A stretch of DNA of 44,145 bases, from contig JANQRW010000005.1 of the NCBI GenBank assembly GCA_028284365.1, forward strand, positions 1 to 44,145, read 5' to 3'. Numbering within the stretch: the stretch's first letter is position 1; the number at the start of each line of letters is the position of its first letter. The stretch is from Marinicella sp. Its GTDB lineage: Bacteria > Pseudomonadota > Gammaproteobacteria > Xanthomonadales > Marinicellaceae. The notes under the pieces were generated by a model. It saw nothing but the letters and a program-made list of their open reading frames with translations, ran no database searches and was not told where the DNA came from. The position numbers and the translations under genes were made by a program. Shown here in pieces: positions 35,212 through 44,050 of this stretch.

Positions 35212-35257
35212 TTTTGACAAATAGTGACAATACCTGCAATCAAATAAATCATTGGTG

Positions 35258-35263
35258 TACAAT
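35258..35263 (+). promoter_or_regulatory. Possible -10 box next to the response-regulator start
   Basis: TACAAT lies 6 bases before the ATG at 35270, which would give a leaderless transcript. The matching -35 region is poor. A TTGACA at 35214-35219 is too far from it (38 bases) and has no good -10 of its own. Confidence 0.3.
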
Positions 35264-35269
35264 GTTGGC

Positions 35270-36070
35270 ATGAATGAATCGCAGAAAGTTCTGATAGCTG
35301 ACTCTTCTAAATTAGCCAGGAGATTAACAGAAAAGTTGGTTAAAAAAATTGCACCGTATACAGATGTATTTTCTGTTAGCTCGGTTGAACAGGCAATTGA
35401 AAAGCTAAAAAGTAACCGCGTTGATTTAATTATTTCAGCCCTTCGACTGCCAGATGATGATGGTACAAAAATCTGTGAATATGTTCGTGAGAATCATCAT
35501 TATTTACCGGTTATCATAGTCTCTGGTGATGTAGACTCGCGCTTGCAAGACCGCATGTTAAGTAGCGATGTAACTGATTATATCGATAAAGCAGCTGGCC
35601 AAAAGGGATTGGAGATTTTTTTGCGTGGTTTATTGCGTCCTGATGATGAAATCAACGGTAAAATTCTTTACATTGAAGATTCTGCTGTGGTGGCACATGC
35701 CACTAAAAAACTACTTCAAAATCATCATCTGGAAATTACCCACAAAGTCAGCGTTACAGATGCGAAAACAGAAGCGTTGGAAAGCCAAGTAGCATTGGAA
35801 AAGTTCGATTTGGTATTGACAGATTATTATTTAAAGAACAATGAAACTGCTTTGGAAATATTGGATTATTTCCGCAATGATTTAGGGCTTGATAAAATAG
35901 AAATGCCTTTTGTAATAATGACAGGTGATGAAAACACTGAAAATCAAAAGCAGATTTTAAATTTGGGTGCCAATGATCTTATTGGTAAACCTGTTAATCA
36001 AGAAGCCTTAGTTAAGAAAATCAAATTTCAGGTTAGATTCACTCAATTTCATCGCCAAAAAAACGAATGA
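35270..36070 (+). CDS. Tandem-receiver response regulator, first receiver degenerate
   Basis: The 266-residue protein consists of two response-regulator receiver domains (about 5-122 and 130-262) with no output domain. In the second, the phosphoacceptor is Asp185 (DLVLTDYYL), with acidic pair ED136-137, Thr218 (IMTGD) and Lys240 (IGKPV), so it should be phosphorylated. In the first, the aspartate position is Ala57 (VDLIISALRLP) while Lys107 remains, so it is probably a pseudo-receiver used for dimerisation or binding. No histidine kinase is adjacent. Start ATG 35270 was chosen over an in-frame upstream TTG at 35252. ung follows after 3 bases. Confidence 0.9.
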   Translation: MNESQKVLIADSSKLARRLTEKLVKKIAPYTDVFSVSSVEQAIEKLKSNRVDLIISALRLPDDDGTKICEYVRENHHYLPVIIVSGDVDSRLQDRMLSSDVTDYIDKAAGQKGLEIFLRGLLRPDDEINGKILYIEDSAVVAHATKKLLQNHHLEITHKVSVTDAKTEALESQVALEKFDLVLTDYYLKNNETALEILDYFRNDLGLDKIEMPFVIMTGDENTENQKQILNLGANDLIGKPVNQEALVKKIKFQVRFTQFHRQKNE

Positions 36071-36073
36071 TTA

Positions 36074-36748
36074 ATGCAACCAAAAATTCATAAAAGTTGG
36101 TTAGAACATCTCAGTGATGAGTTTCGACAGCCTTATATGCAGAATCTAAAGGCTTTTCTACAGCAAGAAAAACAGGTCAGAAAAGTCATATACCCACCGG
36201 GTGGATTAATGTTTAATGCGCTTAATAGCACGCCTTTGAATAAAGTGAAAGTGGTGATACTGGGACAAGACCCATATCATGGTCCAGGTCAGGCACATGG
36301 TTTGTCTTTTTCGGTACCAGATGGGGTTAAACCACCACCGTCTTTGCTCAATATATTCAAAGAAATTCATCAGGATTTAGGCATTGAAAACCACAAGGGC
36401 AACCTACAAAGCTGGGCTGATCAAGGTGTTTTACTGCTTAATTCTGTTTTATCTGTTGAGAAAGCCCAAGCTGCGAGTCACCAAGGCAGAGGATGGGAAC
36501 AATTTACTGACAAAATCATCGCTGTTATCAACGAACATTGTATTAACGTTGTTTTTATGTTGTGGGGTAGCTATGCCCAAAAAAAGGGCGCGCACATCAA
36601 CTCACAAAAACATTTGGTTTTAAAAGCACCACATCCCTCGCCCTTATCTGCCCATCGCGGCTTTTTTGGGTGTGGTCACTTTTCCAGATGTAATCAAATG
36701 CTTGAAAAACATGGCAAGACACCAATTAACTGGGACTTGTATGATTGA
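36074..36748 (+). CDS. ung: Uracil-DNA glycosylase
   Basis: Ung removes uracil from DNA to start base-excision repair. The 224-residue family 1 enzyme has the catalytic water-activating loop [18 protein letters not shown] with Asp66. It also has the uracil-binding segment [11 protein letters not shown] and the minor-groove loop [13 protein letters not shown] with the catalytic histidine. Length equals typical bacterial Ung. It starts 3 bases after the response regulator stop, so it is probably co-transcribed with it. Confidence 0.98.
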   Translation: MQPKIHKSWLEHLSDEFRQPYMQNLKAFLQQEKQVRKVIYPPGGLMFNALNSTPLNKVKVVILGQDPYHGPGQAHGLSFSVPDGVKPPPSLLNIFKEIHQDLGIENHKGNLQSWADQGVLLLNSVLSVEKAQAASHQGRGWEQFTDKIIAVINEHCINVVFMLWGSYAQKKGAHINSQKHLVLKAPHPSPLSAHRGFFGCGHFSRCNQMLEKHGKTPINWDLYD

Positions 36749-36799
36749 GTTTATGACCATTGTGCTATGATAAGTAACTGTTTTTTTTGGTGCGGTACC

Positions 36800-38602
36800 A
36801 TGAAGTACATAATTGTCTTATTATTTGTCATCAGCAATATTGCCAGTAGCAAACAAGAATCGAATACCAGTAAGCTGGGTGCTGATGGTGGCTATTTACA
36901 AATCCATACTTTTTATCGACTTTTAAATCAATTTGGAATACAAGTTAAAGACGGTGTTTCAGACAGAAAAGTTGATTGGGTACAAAATCCTAATAAATTA
37001 AGTATTCGAGCAGCCAGTGGCTTACAACTGAAATCCGTTTATGGTGGCTTGGATGCTGTTACCGGAGGTCGACTTTATCTAAACGGTTCATTCACATGGG
37101 ATTTACCAGATGGTAGCCATTATGAATTTAAGAACTTGCAGTTACAACCAACGCAACAAGCACTAAAAACGGGTGATTTAGTCGTTATGGATGTGTTGGA
37201 TGCCAATGGCCAAGTGTTGTTCTATTTAAATAACATTCATGCAGGGTTTGATCAAAACATGACCCAAATCTTTTTCGAGAATATGGATTTAAGGATCAGT
37301 CCCTATCTGGCCAAACAAATCAATCAACCAAATCTGGCTGATCATGTTGCAGGCCATGCACACATGTATTCCAATTTAATTATACCAGCTGACTATAAGG
37401 CACAAGAAATTCCATTGGGGGCTTGTAATGCAGGTGATAATTGGCCACCTGCAAACCCTGATGTGGATGTGGCCTTGATTGGTATGGATGAGGTTGAGTA
37501 CCTGGGTGATTTTGATGACAGTCACGTGATAATTACTCCTTCAGCCACTTTGGAGAATGTAGGTACTGCAGATGTGGCTTGGTGGCGAAAATTCACTGGA
37601 AACAATCCCCCCTATGATAATGACCAGCATCCTTATCTGGTTTGGAACATGTATCGTGAAATTGATAACCGATTTGAACAAATTGGCAGGTCTGGCGTTA
37701 AGCATGCATTCTTTACAGTGAACACTTCGTGTCCGTGTCCTGGCGGTCAAATTCTATTCCCAACCTGCAGGGATAAGTACAGTGTTGGGAACAACGATTC
37801 ATCATCACATTTGGGCCCGAGAACTAACGTCAGTGCTTTTGCTGGTCTGTGGGAAAGCACAGGTTCATTCTTTGATCAAGATGGTAATGGAGTACAAGAT
37901 ACTTCATCTGATGGCTTGGGGCAAAATCGCATGGTTGTTGCTGAGTCCGATTTTGCAGACAGCAATCTGAAGTATTATATCTCATCATGGTATGTGATCA
38001 GAGATGATGTCAATATTTTTAACAACATGGGGTTCAGGCAAGTAAATTTAACAGCTAATGGAACTGGCTGGAACATTAATTCAACGCCAGGCAGCTTATT
38101 TGATCAAGGCTCAGCAAGTTCTGCTTATGTAAGCCCCAATCCTGCAAATCACTCCAATGGTGAAGCCTCACAAATGATAACGCGAGCGAACGAAGGTCAC
38201 TTAACTGTTGCTATTAAAGTTATTGACAATAAAGATGGCACTTACCGTTATAACTACATGATTGAAAACCATGATTATGACCCACAGGTGCAAACAATTA
38301 CTTTACCGTTACCAAGTTCTTCAAGTATGACTGACTTTGTGTTTTCTGACCTTGATGAAGATAACAGTAACAATTGGAGTGTGATGCACCTTAATAACCG
38401 TTTAGTCTTACAAGCTCCAGTAGCTAATGCGATAGATTGGGGCACACTTTACAGTTTTTCGTTCACCACTGATTCAGTGCCCCAAGCAGGCAATGTCAGA
38501 TTGGCTGGATTAGAAAATGGTGGAGCTGAATTTGATGTTATGGTGATTACGCCATTTTTTGATGATTTAATTTTTGAGAACGGCTTCGATATTCTGAACT
38601 AA
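36800..38602 (+). CDS. Large secreted protein of unknown function
   Basis: The 600-residue product from ATG 36800 begins with a signal peptide (KYIIVLLFVISNIASS) and is otherwise hydrophilic, Asn/Asp-rich and probably beta-rich. It contains a cysteine cluster (TSCPCPGG...FPTC near 300-320) and an EF-hand-like segment FDQDGNGVQDTSSDG that could bind calcium. The end FDDLIFENGFDILN resembles the short IF-x-NGF-type C-terminal motif I recall from exported proteins of related gammaproteobacteria; its role is unknown. Upstream in-frame codons to 36767 would place residues before the signal peptide and were rejected. I know no enzyme family for it. Export by the nearby type II system is possible but unproven. 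Confidence 0.8.
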   Translation: MKYIIVLLFVISNIASSKQESNTSKLGADGGYLQIHTFYRLLNQFGIQVKDGVSDRKVDWVQNPNKLSIRAASGLQLKSVYGGLDAVTGGRLYLNGSFTWDLPDGSHYEFKNLQLQPTQQALKTGDLVVMDVLDANGQVLFYLNNIHAGFDQNMTQIFFENMDLRISPYLAKQINQPNLADHVAGHAHMYSNLIIPADYKAQEIPLGACNAGDNWPPANPDVDVALIGMDEVEYLGDFDDSHVIITPSATLENVGTADVAWWRKFTGNNPPYDNDQHPYLVWNMYREIDNRFEQIGRSGVKHAFFTVNTSCPCPGGQILFPTCRDKYSVGNNDSSSHLGPRTNVSAFAGLWESTGSFFDQDGNGVQDTSSDGLGQNRMVVAESDFADSNLKYYISSWYVIRDDVNIFNNMGFRQVNLTANGTGWNINSTPGSLFDQGSASSAYVSPNPANHSNGEASQMITRANEGHLTVAIKVIDNKDGTYRYNYMIENHDYDPQVQTITLPLPSSSSMTDFVFSDLDEDNSNNWSVMHLNNRLVLQAPVANAIDWGTLYSFSFTTDSVPQAGNVRLAGLENGGAEFDVMVITPFFDDLIFENGFDILN

Positions 38603-38694
38603 GTCTGAATAAGCAGGTATAAGTTTTCTGCATGGAACGCCCATATCTGTTAGAATACGCGTTTTTTAATACTTTAGGAAATTATTTAGTTTAT

Positions 38695-38913
38695 ATGGCG
38701 AAAGAAGACGTAATTGAATTGGAAGGTAAAGTCATCGACACCTTACCCAATACCATGTTCAGAGTAGAGTTGGAAAATGGTCACATTGTGACAGCTCATA
38801 TCTCTGGCCGCATGCGCAAACACTACATCAGAATTTTAACTGGCGACACAGTCACAGTTGAACTCACACCTTACGATTTAAGCAAAGGTCGCATCACCTT
38901 CCGCAGTAAATAA
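38695..38913 (+). CDS. infA: Translation initiation factor IF-1
   Basis: IF-1 binds the ribosomal A site during initiation. The 72-residue OB-fold protein ([19 protein letters not shown] ... [20 protein letters not shown] ... KGRITFRSK) is nearly identical in pattern to other proteobacterial IF-1. ATG 38695 gives the universal length; the frame is open to 38632 but adds unrelated residues. A TAGAAT at 38651-38656 is a likely -10 box. It ends in a terminator shared with convergent clpA, and the infA-clpA-clpS neighbourhood is common in this class. Confidence 0.98.
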   Translation: MAKEDVIELEGKVIDTLPNTMFRVELENGHIVTAHISGRMRKHYIRILTGDTVTVELTPYDLSKGRITFRSK

Positions 38914-38928
38914 TTTTCTAAATAAAAA

Positions 38929-38950
38929 AAAGCCCTTTTCAGGGCTTTTT
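38929..38950. terminator. Bidirectional terminator between infA and clpA
   Basis: AAAAAAAGCCCT, a TTTTC loop region and AGGGCTTTTTT form a hairpin flanked by A-run and T-run, so it can terminate both convergent transcripts. The right arm reaches the clpA stop codon (38950-38952), leaving the two genes only 36 bases apart. Confidence 0.92.
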
Positions 38951-41223
38951 TAATGTGCTGTGGGTGATTCTTCAACCGCAGAAAGCATCAGCGTGCTGGG
39001 TACGATTTCAAAGTTTAATTCATCATTGATTACGTTGACTTTGACCAACCCCCCGTCTTTTAGTTTGCCAAATAGAATGTCATCAACCAATGGTTTCTTA
39101 ACATACTGGTCTATGGCACGTTGCATGGGCCTGGCACCCATTTCTGGATTGTAACCTTTTTCTACCAGCCATTCTCTGGCAGCCTGATTGATACTGAATG
39201 TAATACCAGGTTCAATGAGTTGTTGTTCCAGCTCAATCATGATTTTATCAACAATTTTTTCGATGTGCGTTTTTTCTAATGCTTTGAAAGGAACGATGGC
39301 ATCCAGTCTGTTTCTGAACTCTGGTGTAAAGTGCCGGTTCAGTTCAATCATCGCATCGGTGCTGCGATCCTGTTCGAGAAAACCAAAACTATTTTGTCCA
39401 AAAATACCAGCCCCGGCATTCGTGGTCATCACCAGCAGCACATTTCTGAAATCAGTTTCACGTCCGTTTGAATCAGTTAATTTACCGTTGTCCATTACCT
39501 GTAACAAGATGTTCATTACATCGGGATGAGCTTTCTCGATTTCATCCAATAATACAATTGCATGTGGGGTTTGGTGTACTTTATCAGTCAACAAACCGCC
39601 TTGGTCATGACCGACATAGCCTGGAGGTGCGCCTATCATTTTAGCAACCGTATGTGGTTCCATGTACTCAGACATATCAAAGCGAATCAGTTTTAAACCC
39701 AGGTGATGTGATAACTGTTTCACCACCTCAGTTTTACCAACACCTGTTGGGCCAGCGAAAATTAAGTTTGCCACTGTGCGGTTGTCTCTGTTCAAACCTG
39801 CCCGGGCCATTTTTATGGCGTTGGATAAGGTTTCAATGGCTTCATCTTGACCAAAAATAACATGTTGTAAATTACGCTCTATAGATTGTAATTTCTGACC
39901 GTCTTCTTGGCTGATGTCATCAACCGGGATCTTAGCTATGGATGCGATCACGCGTTTGATATCACTTGCGTTGATGTCCTGTTCATGTAAGCCTTGAATC
40001 TTTTGCCAAGATCCGGCTTCATCAATGGCATCTATTGCTTTATCAGGTAAAAATTTGTCACTGATGTGCTTGGCAGAAAGCTTAACAGCAGCTTTGATGG
40101 CATCGTCTTTGTAAGTGACACCGTGGTATTCCTCGAAGTGCGCCTGTAAGCCTTTGAGTATGTCAATCGCTTCATCCTGAGTAGGTTCTGCTACTGTGAT
40201 TTTTTGAAATCGGCGTGACAAGGCACGATCACGGTCAAAAACCGTACGCACTTCGTCTTGAGTAGTTGCGCCTATACAACGCAGCTTGCCTTGACTCAAT
40301 GCCGGCTTCAGAAGGTTTGATGCATCCAGTGAACCGCCTGAGACTGCGCCTGCTCCAATGATGGTGTGAATTTCATCGATAAACATGATGGCGTGATCTA
40401 TGCTTTGAATATATTTGATGACGGCTTTCAGGCGTTTTTCAAAATCTCCACGGTATTTAGTCCCTGCCAGCAAGCCACCCAGATCCAGTGCAAAAACATG
40501 TGCATTTTGCATGACTTCAGGGACTTTTTTATTGACCACGTTTAAGGCCAGACCTTCTGCAATTGCTGTTTTACCAACGCCAGGTTCACCAACCAATAGC
40601 GGATTGTTCTTTGATCGACGCATTAGAATTTGTACCATACGCTCTAATTCGGCTTCACGGCCGATCAGTGGATCTATTTCACCTGCGGTTGCTCTTGCGT
40701 TCAAATCGATCAAAAATTCCTTACCGCTGTCTTTGGCTTCTGTATTGTCTTCGCTGTTTTGTTCAATGGTATCAGGTTTGAGTGCATCTTCACTGCTGCT
40801 ATCACCGTGTGCTATGCTGCGAACCACATCAAACCTTGTGATGCCTTGCTTGTTCAGTAGATAAACCACATGTGAATCCATTTCATCAAACATGGCGACC
40901 AAAACTCGATCACCAGTTACGCTTTTTAATTCTGCTGATTGAGCTGAATAAATAGCTCGTTGAATAACCCGACGAAAAGCCAAGGTTGGTTGTGTTTCCA
41001 GTTCGGTTTCAGCTGGTAGAATCTTGACATGTTGTCCAATCAAAATTTCTAATTCTTGTTGCAACAATTGTTTGTCAGCACCTACCATTTTGAGGATGTT
41101 GCTGGCATGTTTGTTATTTAAGAGCGCCAGCATCAAATGTTCCATGGTCAATAATTCATGACGCTTCTGACGCGCTAATTTATAGACTTCATTGATGCTT
41201 TGATCTAAGTGTATGTCTAACAT
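38950..41223 (-). CDS. clpA: ATP-dependent Clp protease ATP-binding subunit ClpA
   Basis: ClpA is the AAA+ unfoldase that feeds substrates, including N-degron proteins brought by ClpS, to ClpP. From ATG 41223 the product is 757 residues, like Escherichia coli ClpA. It has an N-domain (LTMEHLMLALLNN), a first AAA+ module with GEPGVGKT (212-219) and a second with GPTGVGKT (491-498). A ClpP-docking region near GIFGQNSFGFLEQDRST follows. Seven extra in-frame codons upstream (to 41244) lie inside clpS and were rejected. The start overlaps the clpS stop (TGATG), so both are coupled. Confidence 0.97.
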   Translation of the reverse strand: MLDIHLDQSINEVYKLARQKRHELLTMEHLMLALLNNKHASNILKMVGADKQLLQQELEILIGQHVKILPAETELETQPTLAFRRVIQRAIYSAQSAELKSVTGDRVLVAMFDEMDSHVVYLLNKQGITRFDVVRSIAHGDSSSEDALKPDTIEQNSEDNTEAKDSGKEFLIDLNARATAGEIDPLIGREAELERMVQILMRRSKNNPLLVGEPGVGKTAIAEGLALNVVNKKVPEVMQNAHVFALDLGGLLAGTKYRGDFEKRLKAVIKYIQSIDHAIMFIDEIHTIIGAGAVSGGSLDASNLLKPALSQGKLRCIGATTQDEVRTVFDRDRALSRRFQKITVAEPTQDEAIDILKGLQAHFEEYHGVTYKDDAIKAAVKLSAKHISDKFLPDKAIDAIDEAGSWQKIQGLHEQDINASDIKRVIASIAKIPVDDISQEDGQKLQSIERNLQHVIFGQDEAIETLSNAIKMARAGLNRDNRTVANLIFAGPTGVGKTEVVKQLSHHLGLKLIRFDMSEYMEPHTVAKMIGAPPGYVGHDQGGLLTDKVHQTPHAIVLLDEIEKAHPDVMNILLQVMDNGKLTDSNGRETDFRNVLLVMTTNAGAGIFGQNSFGFLEQDRSTDAMIELNRHFTPEFRNRLDAIVPFKALEKTHIEKIVDKIMIELEQQLIEPGITFSINQAAREWLVEKGYNPEMGARPMQRAIDQYVKKPLVDDILFGKLKDGGLVKVNVINDELNFEIVPSTLMLSAVEESPTAH

Positions 41224-41543
41224 CACACCACCTCCGCCACACACAACAGTGGGTGCTCATGCTCACGTGCATACTCGTTGACCAGTGCTGTTTTGGTTTC
41301 AGCCACTTCATGCGTGTAAATCCCACACAAACCTTGCCCTCTTGTGTGTACGTGTAACATGATTTGTGTTGCTTTTTGTTCATCCATATCAAAGAATTTT
41401 TGCAGCACTTCAATCACAAAATCCATAGGCGTATAATCATCGTTAAGTAACATGACTTTGTACATTTTGGGTTCTTTGAATTCAGTGTCAGTTTGTTCAA
41501 GTATCTCGGCACCGAATTCGTGTTTATTATCTTTATCTGACAT
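41223..41543 (-). CDS. clpS: ClpS adaptor protein
   Basis: ClpS delivers N-end-rule substrates to ClpA. The 106-residue protein has a flexible N-terminal extension and then the core [20 protein letters not shown], where NDD and the TPMDFV segment form the substrate pocket. [21 protein letters not shown] follows. Gene order clpS-clpA is standard. A promoter candidate lies about 30 bases upstream. Confidence 0.97.
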   Translation of the reverse strand: MSDKDNKHEFGAEILEQTDTEFKEPKMYKVMLLNDDYTPMDFVIEVLQKFFDMDEQKATQIMLHVHTRGQGLCGIYTHEVAETKTALVNEYAREHEHPLLCVAEVV

Positions 41544-41569
41544 TTTTTCTTAATTTTTAATTCAACTGC

Positions 41570-41598
41570 ATATATTTGAGTTTAACATGATAATTCAA
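41570..41598 (-). promoter_or_regulatory. Putative clpS-clpA promoter
   Basis: On the minus strand TTGAAT (41598-41593) is followed after 17 bases by ATATAT (41575-41570), or after 18 by TATATG. It lies 27 bases before the clpS ATG. The -10 match is moderate. Confidence 0.45.
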
Positions 41599-41847
41599 GT
41601 GCATTTACCACTTCTAATTATAGCTCATATCCTAAATATAATACGGTAGAACTCTGTTGATAAAACAGCTGCAAGTTACAACCTACTAGATATTGACCTT
41701 TTCTAAAAATATTACCTAGTGGCTTAGTATAAGATTTTGTTGCAAATCCTGTCATATGATAGAATCAAAATAGTTGTCAGAAGTACCTAAAATTTAAAAT
41801 GGAAAGATATTTCTACAATTAAAAAATATGATAAATCAATAAAGGAA
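41599..41847. other. AT-rich gene-free region upstream of the interrupted gene
   Basis: No gene is visible between the clpS promoter and the inverted repeat in front of the interrupted reading frame. A TATAAT at 41637-41642 (plus strand) has no fitting -35. The stretch is notably AT-rich compared with the dcw cluster, consistent with a boundary to acquired DNA. Confidence 0.4.
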
Positions 41848-41884
41848 ATATTTTCCCATAACACTTATAACAATGGGAAAATAT
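41848..41884 (+). promoter_or_regulatory. Perfect 12-bp inverted repeat before the interrupted gene
   Basis: ATATTTTCCCAT (41848-41859) and ATGGGAAAATAT (41873-41884) are exact reverse complements around a 13-base spacer containing CTTATAAC. The right arm ends about 10 bases before the ribosome-binding site (AAGAGGAGAGGG, 41894-41905) of the gene at 41910. It could be an operator for a dimeric regulator over a TATAA-type -10 box, or an RNA hairpin controlling translation. There is no T-run, so it is not a terminator. Confidence 0.65.
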
Positions 41885-41909
41885 CGAATTTTCAAGAGGA
41901 GAGGGCTAC

Positions 41910-42464
41910 ATGAAAAAATTCATTATTTTAATGCTGATTTCAATTTCGTACAATTCAATGGCTGTATGTGAAGATGAAATGCAAGGCGTAGGTGGAAATT
42001 ACATTGACGCAACAATACAAGTTGACAACATTTCATCTGGTTCAAATCATACCTAGTCCTTATGCGACCCTGGTGAGGATGGCGGTGGAGTCGTTTTGCC
42101 ACCTATCACAGTTACCGGTTATGTCAATTTGGCAAGTTCAGCTATGTTTATTAGTGTCATTTACACGGTAGCAGGCAGTGGTGGTTCCAGCGGAGGCTCG
42201 GGAGATTCGTTTGTTAGTATCGATCAATTAGATGGTTGTCATAACATCACAGGAGATGCTCGAATGGATGTAGGGACGGCAGCTTTTGTTCTTGCAAGAA
42301 GCCAAGCTTTAACACCCAGAGATCAAAGAAGGTTTGCAGCGAAATATAGACCTGGCAGTACTTTTGAATTACCATTTCCTGATGGTAGCGTTGCAAGATT
42401 TGAGGTTGGTGTTTGGAATTTTACAGAACCGCTGGTTGCAGAAAAACCAAATTCTTGTCAATAA
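41910..42464 (+). pseudogene. Exported protein gene with in-frame TAG
   Basis: An ATG at 41910, behind a very strong ribosome-binding site, starts a signal peptide (KKFIILMLISISYNSMA) and mature residues to codon 48. There TAG at 42054-42056 stops the frame. The same frame then continues without interruption for 136 codons (from SLCDPGEDGGG, through VVLPPITVTGY and a GGSSGGSGDS linker, to AEKPNSCQ). The two parts look like one protein of about 184 residues. This may be a nonsense mutation, a sequencing error or readthrough; no strong internal start with a ribosome-binding site is seen after the TAG. The product family is unknown to me. The downstream gene starts 1 base after the stop. Confidence 0.75.
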
Positions 42465-42465
42465 A

Positions 42466-43317
42466 ATGACTGTTGTTAGTAAATATAAAACTTTATTAGT
42501 AGCTATTATCGCAGTGATTATAGCTATTGTATTTTTTTATAAATTTCCAAATGAAAGCATTAATTCTTCCAATCATCAGAACCTGGATGAACAAGATTCT
42601 CAAGTCAAAGATATTGCACAGAATTTATCTTATTTACACCCTGTAATTAAAGATCAATCTCATCTAACTGACTATGATTTACATAAATCATGTGGGTTTA
42701 GCGAAAATAAATTTCACGAGTCTATGGATGGTGTCGATTATAACTCAATGTCTGAGTTAGAACTGGCTCACATTGAAAAAACATTGGTTAATTGTGAAGA
42801 CTGGTTTGAAAACTTGGCACAAATTAGCAGCTCAGAATTAAATCAAATTAAACTTAGAATAAGAGAAAAAAATCAAATTTTAAGGGAGTTAAATACTCTA
42901 AGCGCTGAAGCGAGCTATGATGTTAAAATAATTTCTAAAGCAAAAACATTAGTTCAACATCAGGATCCAGACATTTCAGCTTCCGCACTATTATATCTGT
43001 TAACATATGATAATGAGTTTATCAATAAAGTTGGTGAAGAGATGGGTACATCAGATGTGTCTTTCTTACGTGCTAACTTAGATTTATCTGTTTTATATAG
43101 TTGTCAAAAAGGATTAGACTGTCAATCAGATAGCGCTTTAATGCAAGATATGTGTGTTATTGATGAAAGTTCATGTAATTTATCTTTTAACGCTTGGTTA
43201 AGGCAGAATAAAACTATGAATCAATACGATGATATGATTATTTCTTTAAATATCATTAATTCAATTATTAGTTCAAATTGGTTTGAACAAACCGCTGGTA
43301 TTGATTCGATAGAGTAA
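42466..43317 (+). CDS. Membrane-anchored protein of unknown function
   Basis: The 283-residue product from ATG 42466 has a basic N-terminus, one membrane span or uncleaved signal at about 10-28 (LLVAIIAVIIAIVFFY), and a helical, Asn/Ser-rich exported region. That region has paired cysteines (CGFSENKF; NCEDWF; SCQKGLDCQ; CVIDESSCN). The last two pairs suggest periplasmic disulfides. The ATG lies 1 base after the preceding gene's stop, so the two form an operon. Upstream in-frame codons to 42334 run antiphase through that gene and were rejected. I recognise no family. Confidence 0.7.
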   Translation: MTVVSKYKTLLVAIIAVIIAIVFFYKFPNESINSSNHQNLDEQDSQVKDIAQNLSYLHPVIKDQSHLTDYDLHKSCGFSENKFHESMDGVDYNSMSELELAHIEKTLVNCEDWFENLAQISSSELNQIKLRIREKNQILRELNTLSAEASYDVKIISKAKTLVQHQDPDISASALLYLLTYDNEFINKVGEEMGTSDVSFLRANLDLSVLYSCQKGLDCQSDSALMQDMCVIDESSCNLSFNAWLRQNKTMNQYDDMIISLNIINSIISSNWFEQTAGIDSIE

Positions 43318-43605
43318 CAGTGTTTTATTACTAATTTCATCAATGGTGATTCTTACTGTTTGAAAAAATTGATATTTAAAGTGTGTGTAATTATTCGCCA
43401 TTTTAAATGATTTAACTGATGTAGTTTCAGCGGTGAAATGGAAAATTTAATAAAGTTTATCGTTGAGATAGAGTCTCGAGCCTGAGCACTAAGGGCGTTC
43501 TTTTTGGACTTTTTACATAAGTTTTTTGTTTTCAATTGGGTTTTTACCGATATTTTATCAATCAATTCAATTTATTATTCCTGGACGCTTTAAGAGTTGT
43601 CTTTT

Positions 43606-43639
43606 TTGAAATTGAGCTATGCATGTATGCTCAATTCAA
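43606..43639. repeat. Inverted repeat upstream of the alkB-like gene
   Basis: TTGAAATTGAGC (43606-43617) and GCTCAATTCAA (43629-43639) pair with one unpaired A, around an 11-base spacer TATGCATGTAT. It sits about 90 bases before the alkB-like ATG. No T-run follows, so an operator is as likely as a terminator. The rest of 43318-43605 is AT-rich and I see no gene in it. Confidence 0.45.
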
Positions 43640-43667
43640 ACATCATAAACAAAAATCAATAAAAGAT

Positions 43668-43681
43668 TGACCGAACGGTCA
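43668..43681. promoter_or_regulatory. TetR-type operator palindrome
   Basis: TGACCGAACGGTCA is a 6+6 palindrome with two central bases. Sites of the form TGACCGNNCGGTCA are recognised by many TetR-family repressors, including regulators of lipid and alkane catabolism. It is centred about 52 bases before the alkB-like start codon, a normal place for repression. No TetR gene is in the window, so the regulator must lie elsewhere. Confidence 0.6.
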
Positions 43682-43726
43682 GCCAGTGATATTGTTTTCT
43701 ATGATTCTCACAGACAATCAAGCATC

Positions 43727-44050
43727 ATGACACAACAAAAGCCGAAAAAATATTTGTGGATTTTATCAACACTGCTGCCATTGTTAGGTTTGGCAGGCAT
43801 TGGGTTGTACGAAGTGACCTCGGTGAGTTTTCTGCTGGTCACACCTTTACTTTTTATCTATATCGTTGTGCCGGCATTGGATCATGTGTTTTCACAAGAT
43901 GACACCAATCCAAATGAGTCAGATGTTCCAAAGCTAGAAAATACGGCTTATTACAATTGGATTTTGTATTTGATGATTCCTGTGCATTTCTTTGTATTTA
44001 CATTCATTGTTGCTTATATGGTCTCAGAGCCATTAATGTGGTGGATGTGA
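43727..44050 (+). pseudogene. alkB-like alkane hydroxylase, truncated at its 5' part
   Basis: From ATG 43727 the frame encodes 107 residues matching the N-terminus of membrane alkane 1-monooxygenases. Two spans are visible (YLWILSTLLPLLGLAGIGLYE; FLLVTPLLFIYIVVPALDHVF), followed by SQDDTNPNES, where AlkB has GEDxxNPPE, and a third span. It ends at MWWM. Full AlkB proteins are about 400 residues with eight or more His ligands; none of those histidine boxes is present here. The stop TGA coincides with what looks like an insertion-sequence end, so the gene appears interrupted. Upstream codons to 43667 overlap the operator and were rejected. Confidence 0.7.

Noticed and set aside
35214-35242. TTGACA at 35214 as part of a response-regulator promoter
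   Set aside because: No acceptable -10 lies 16-18 bases downstream, and the TACAAT is 38 bases away.
42334-42465. Longer start for the 283-residue anchored protein
   Set aside because: The extension runs out of phase through the preceding gene and lacks a signal; ATG 42466 is directly followed by the membrane anchor.
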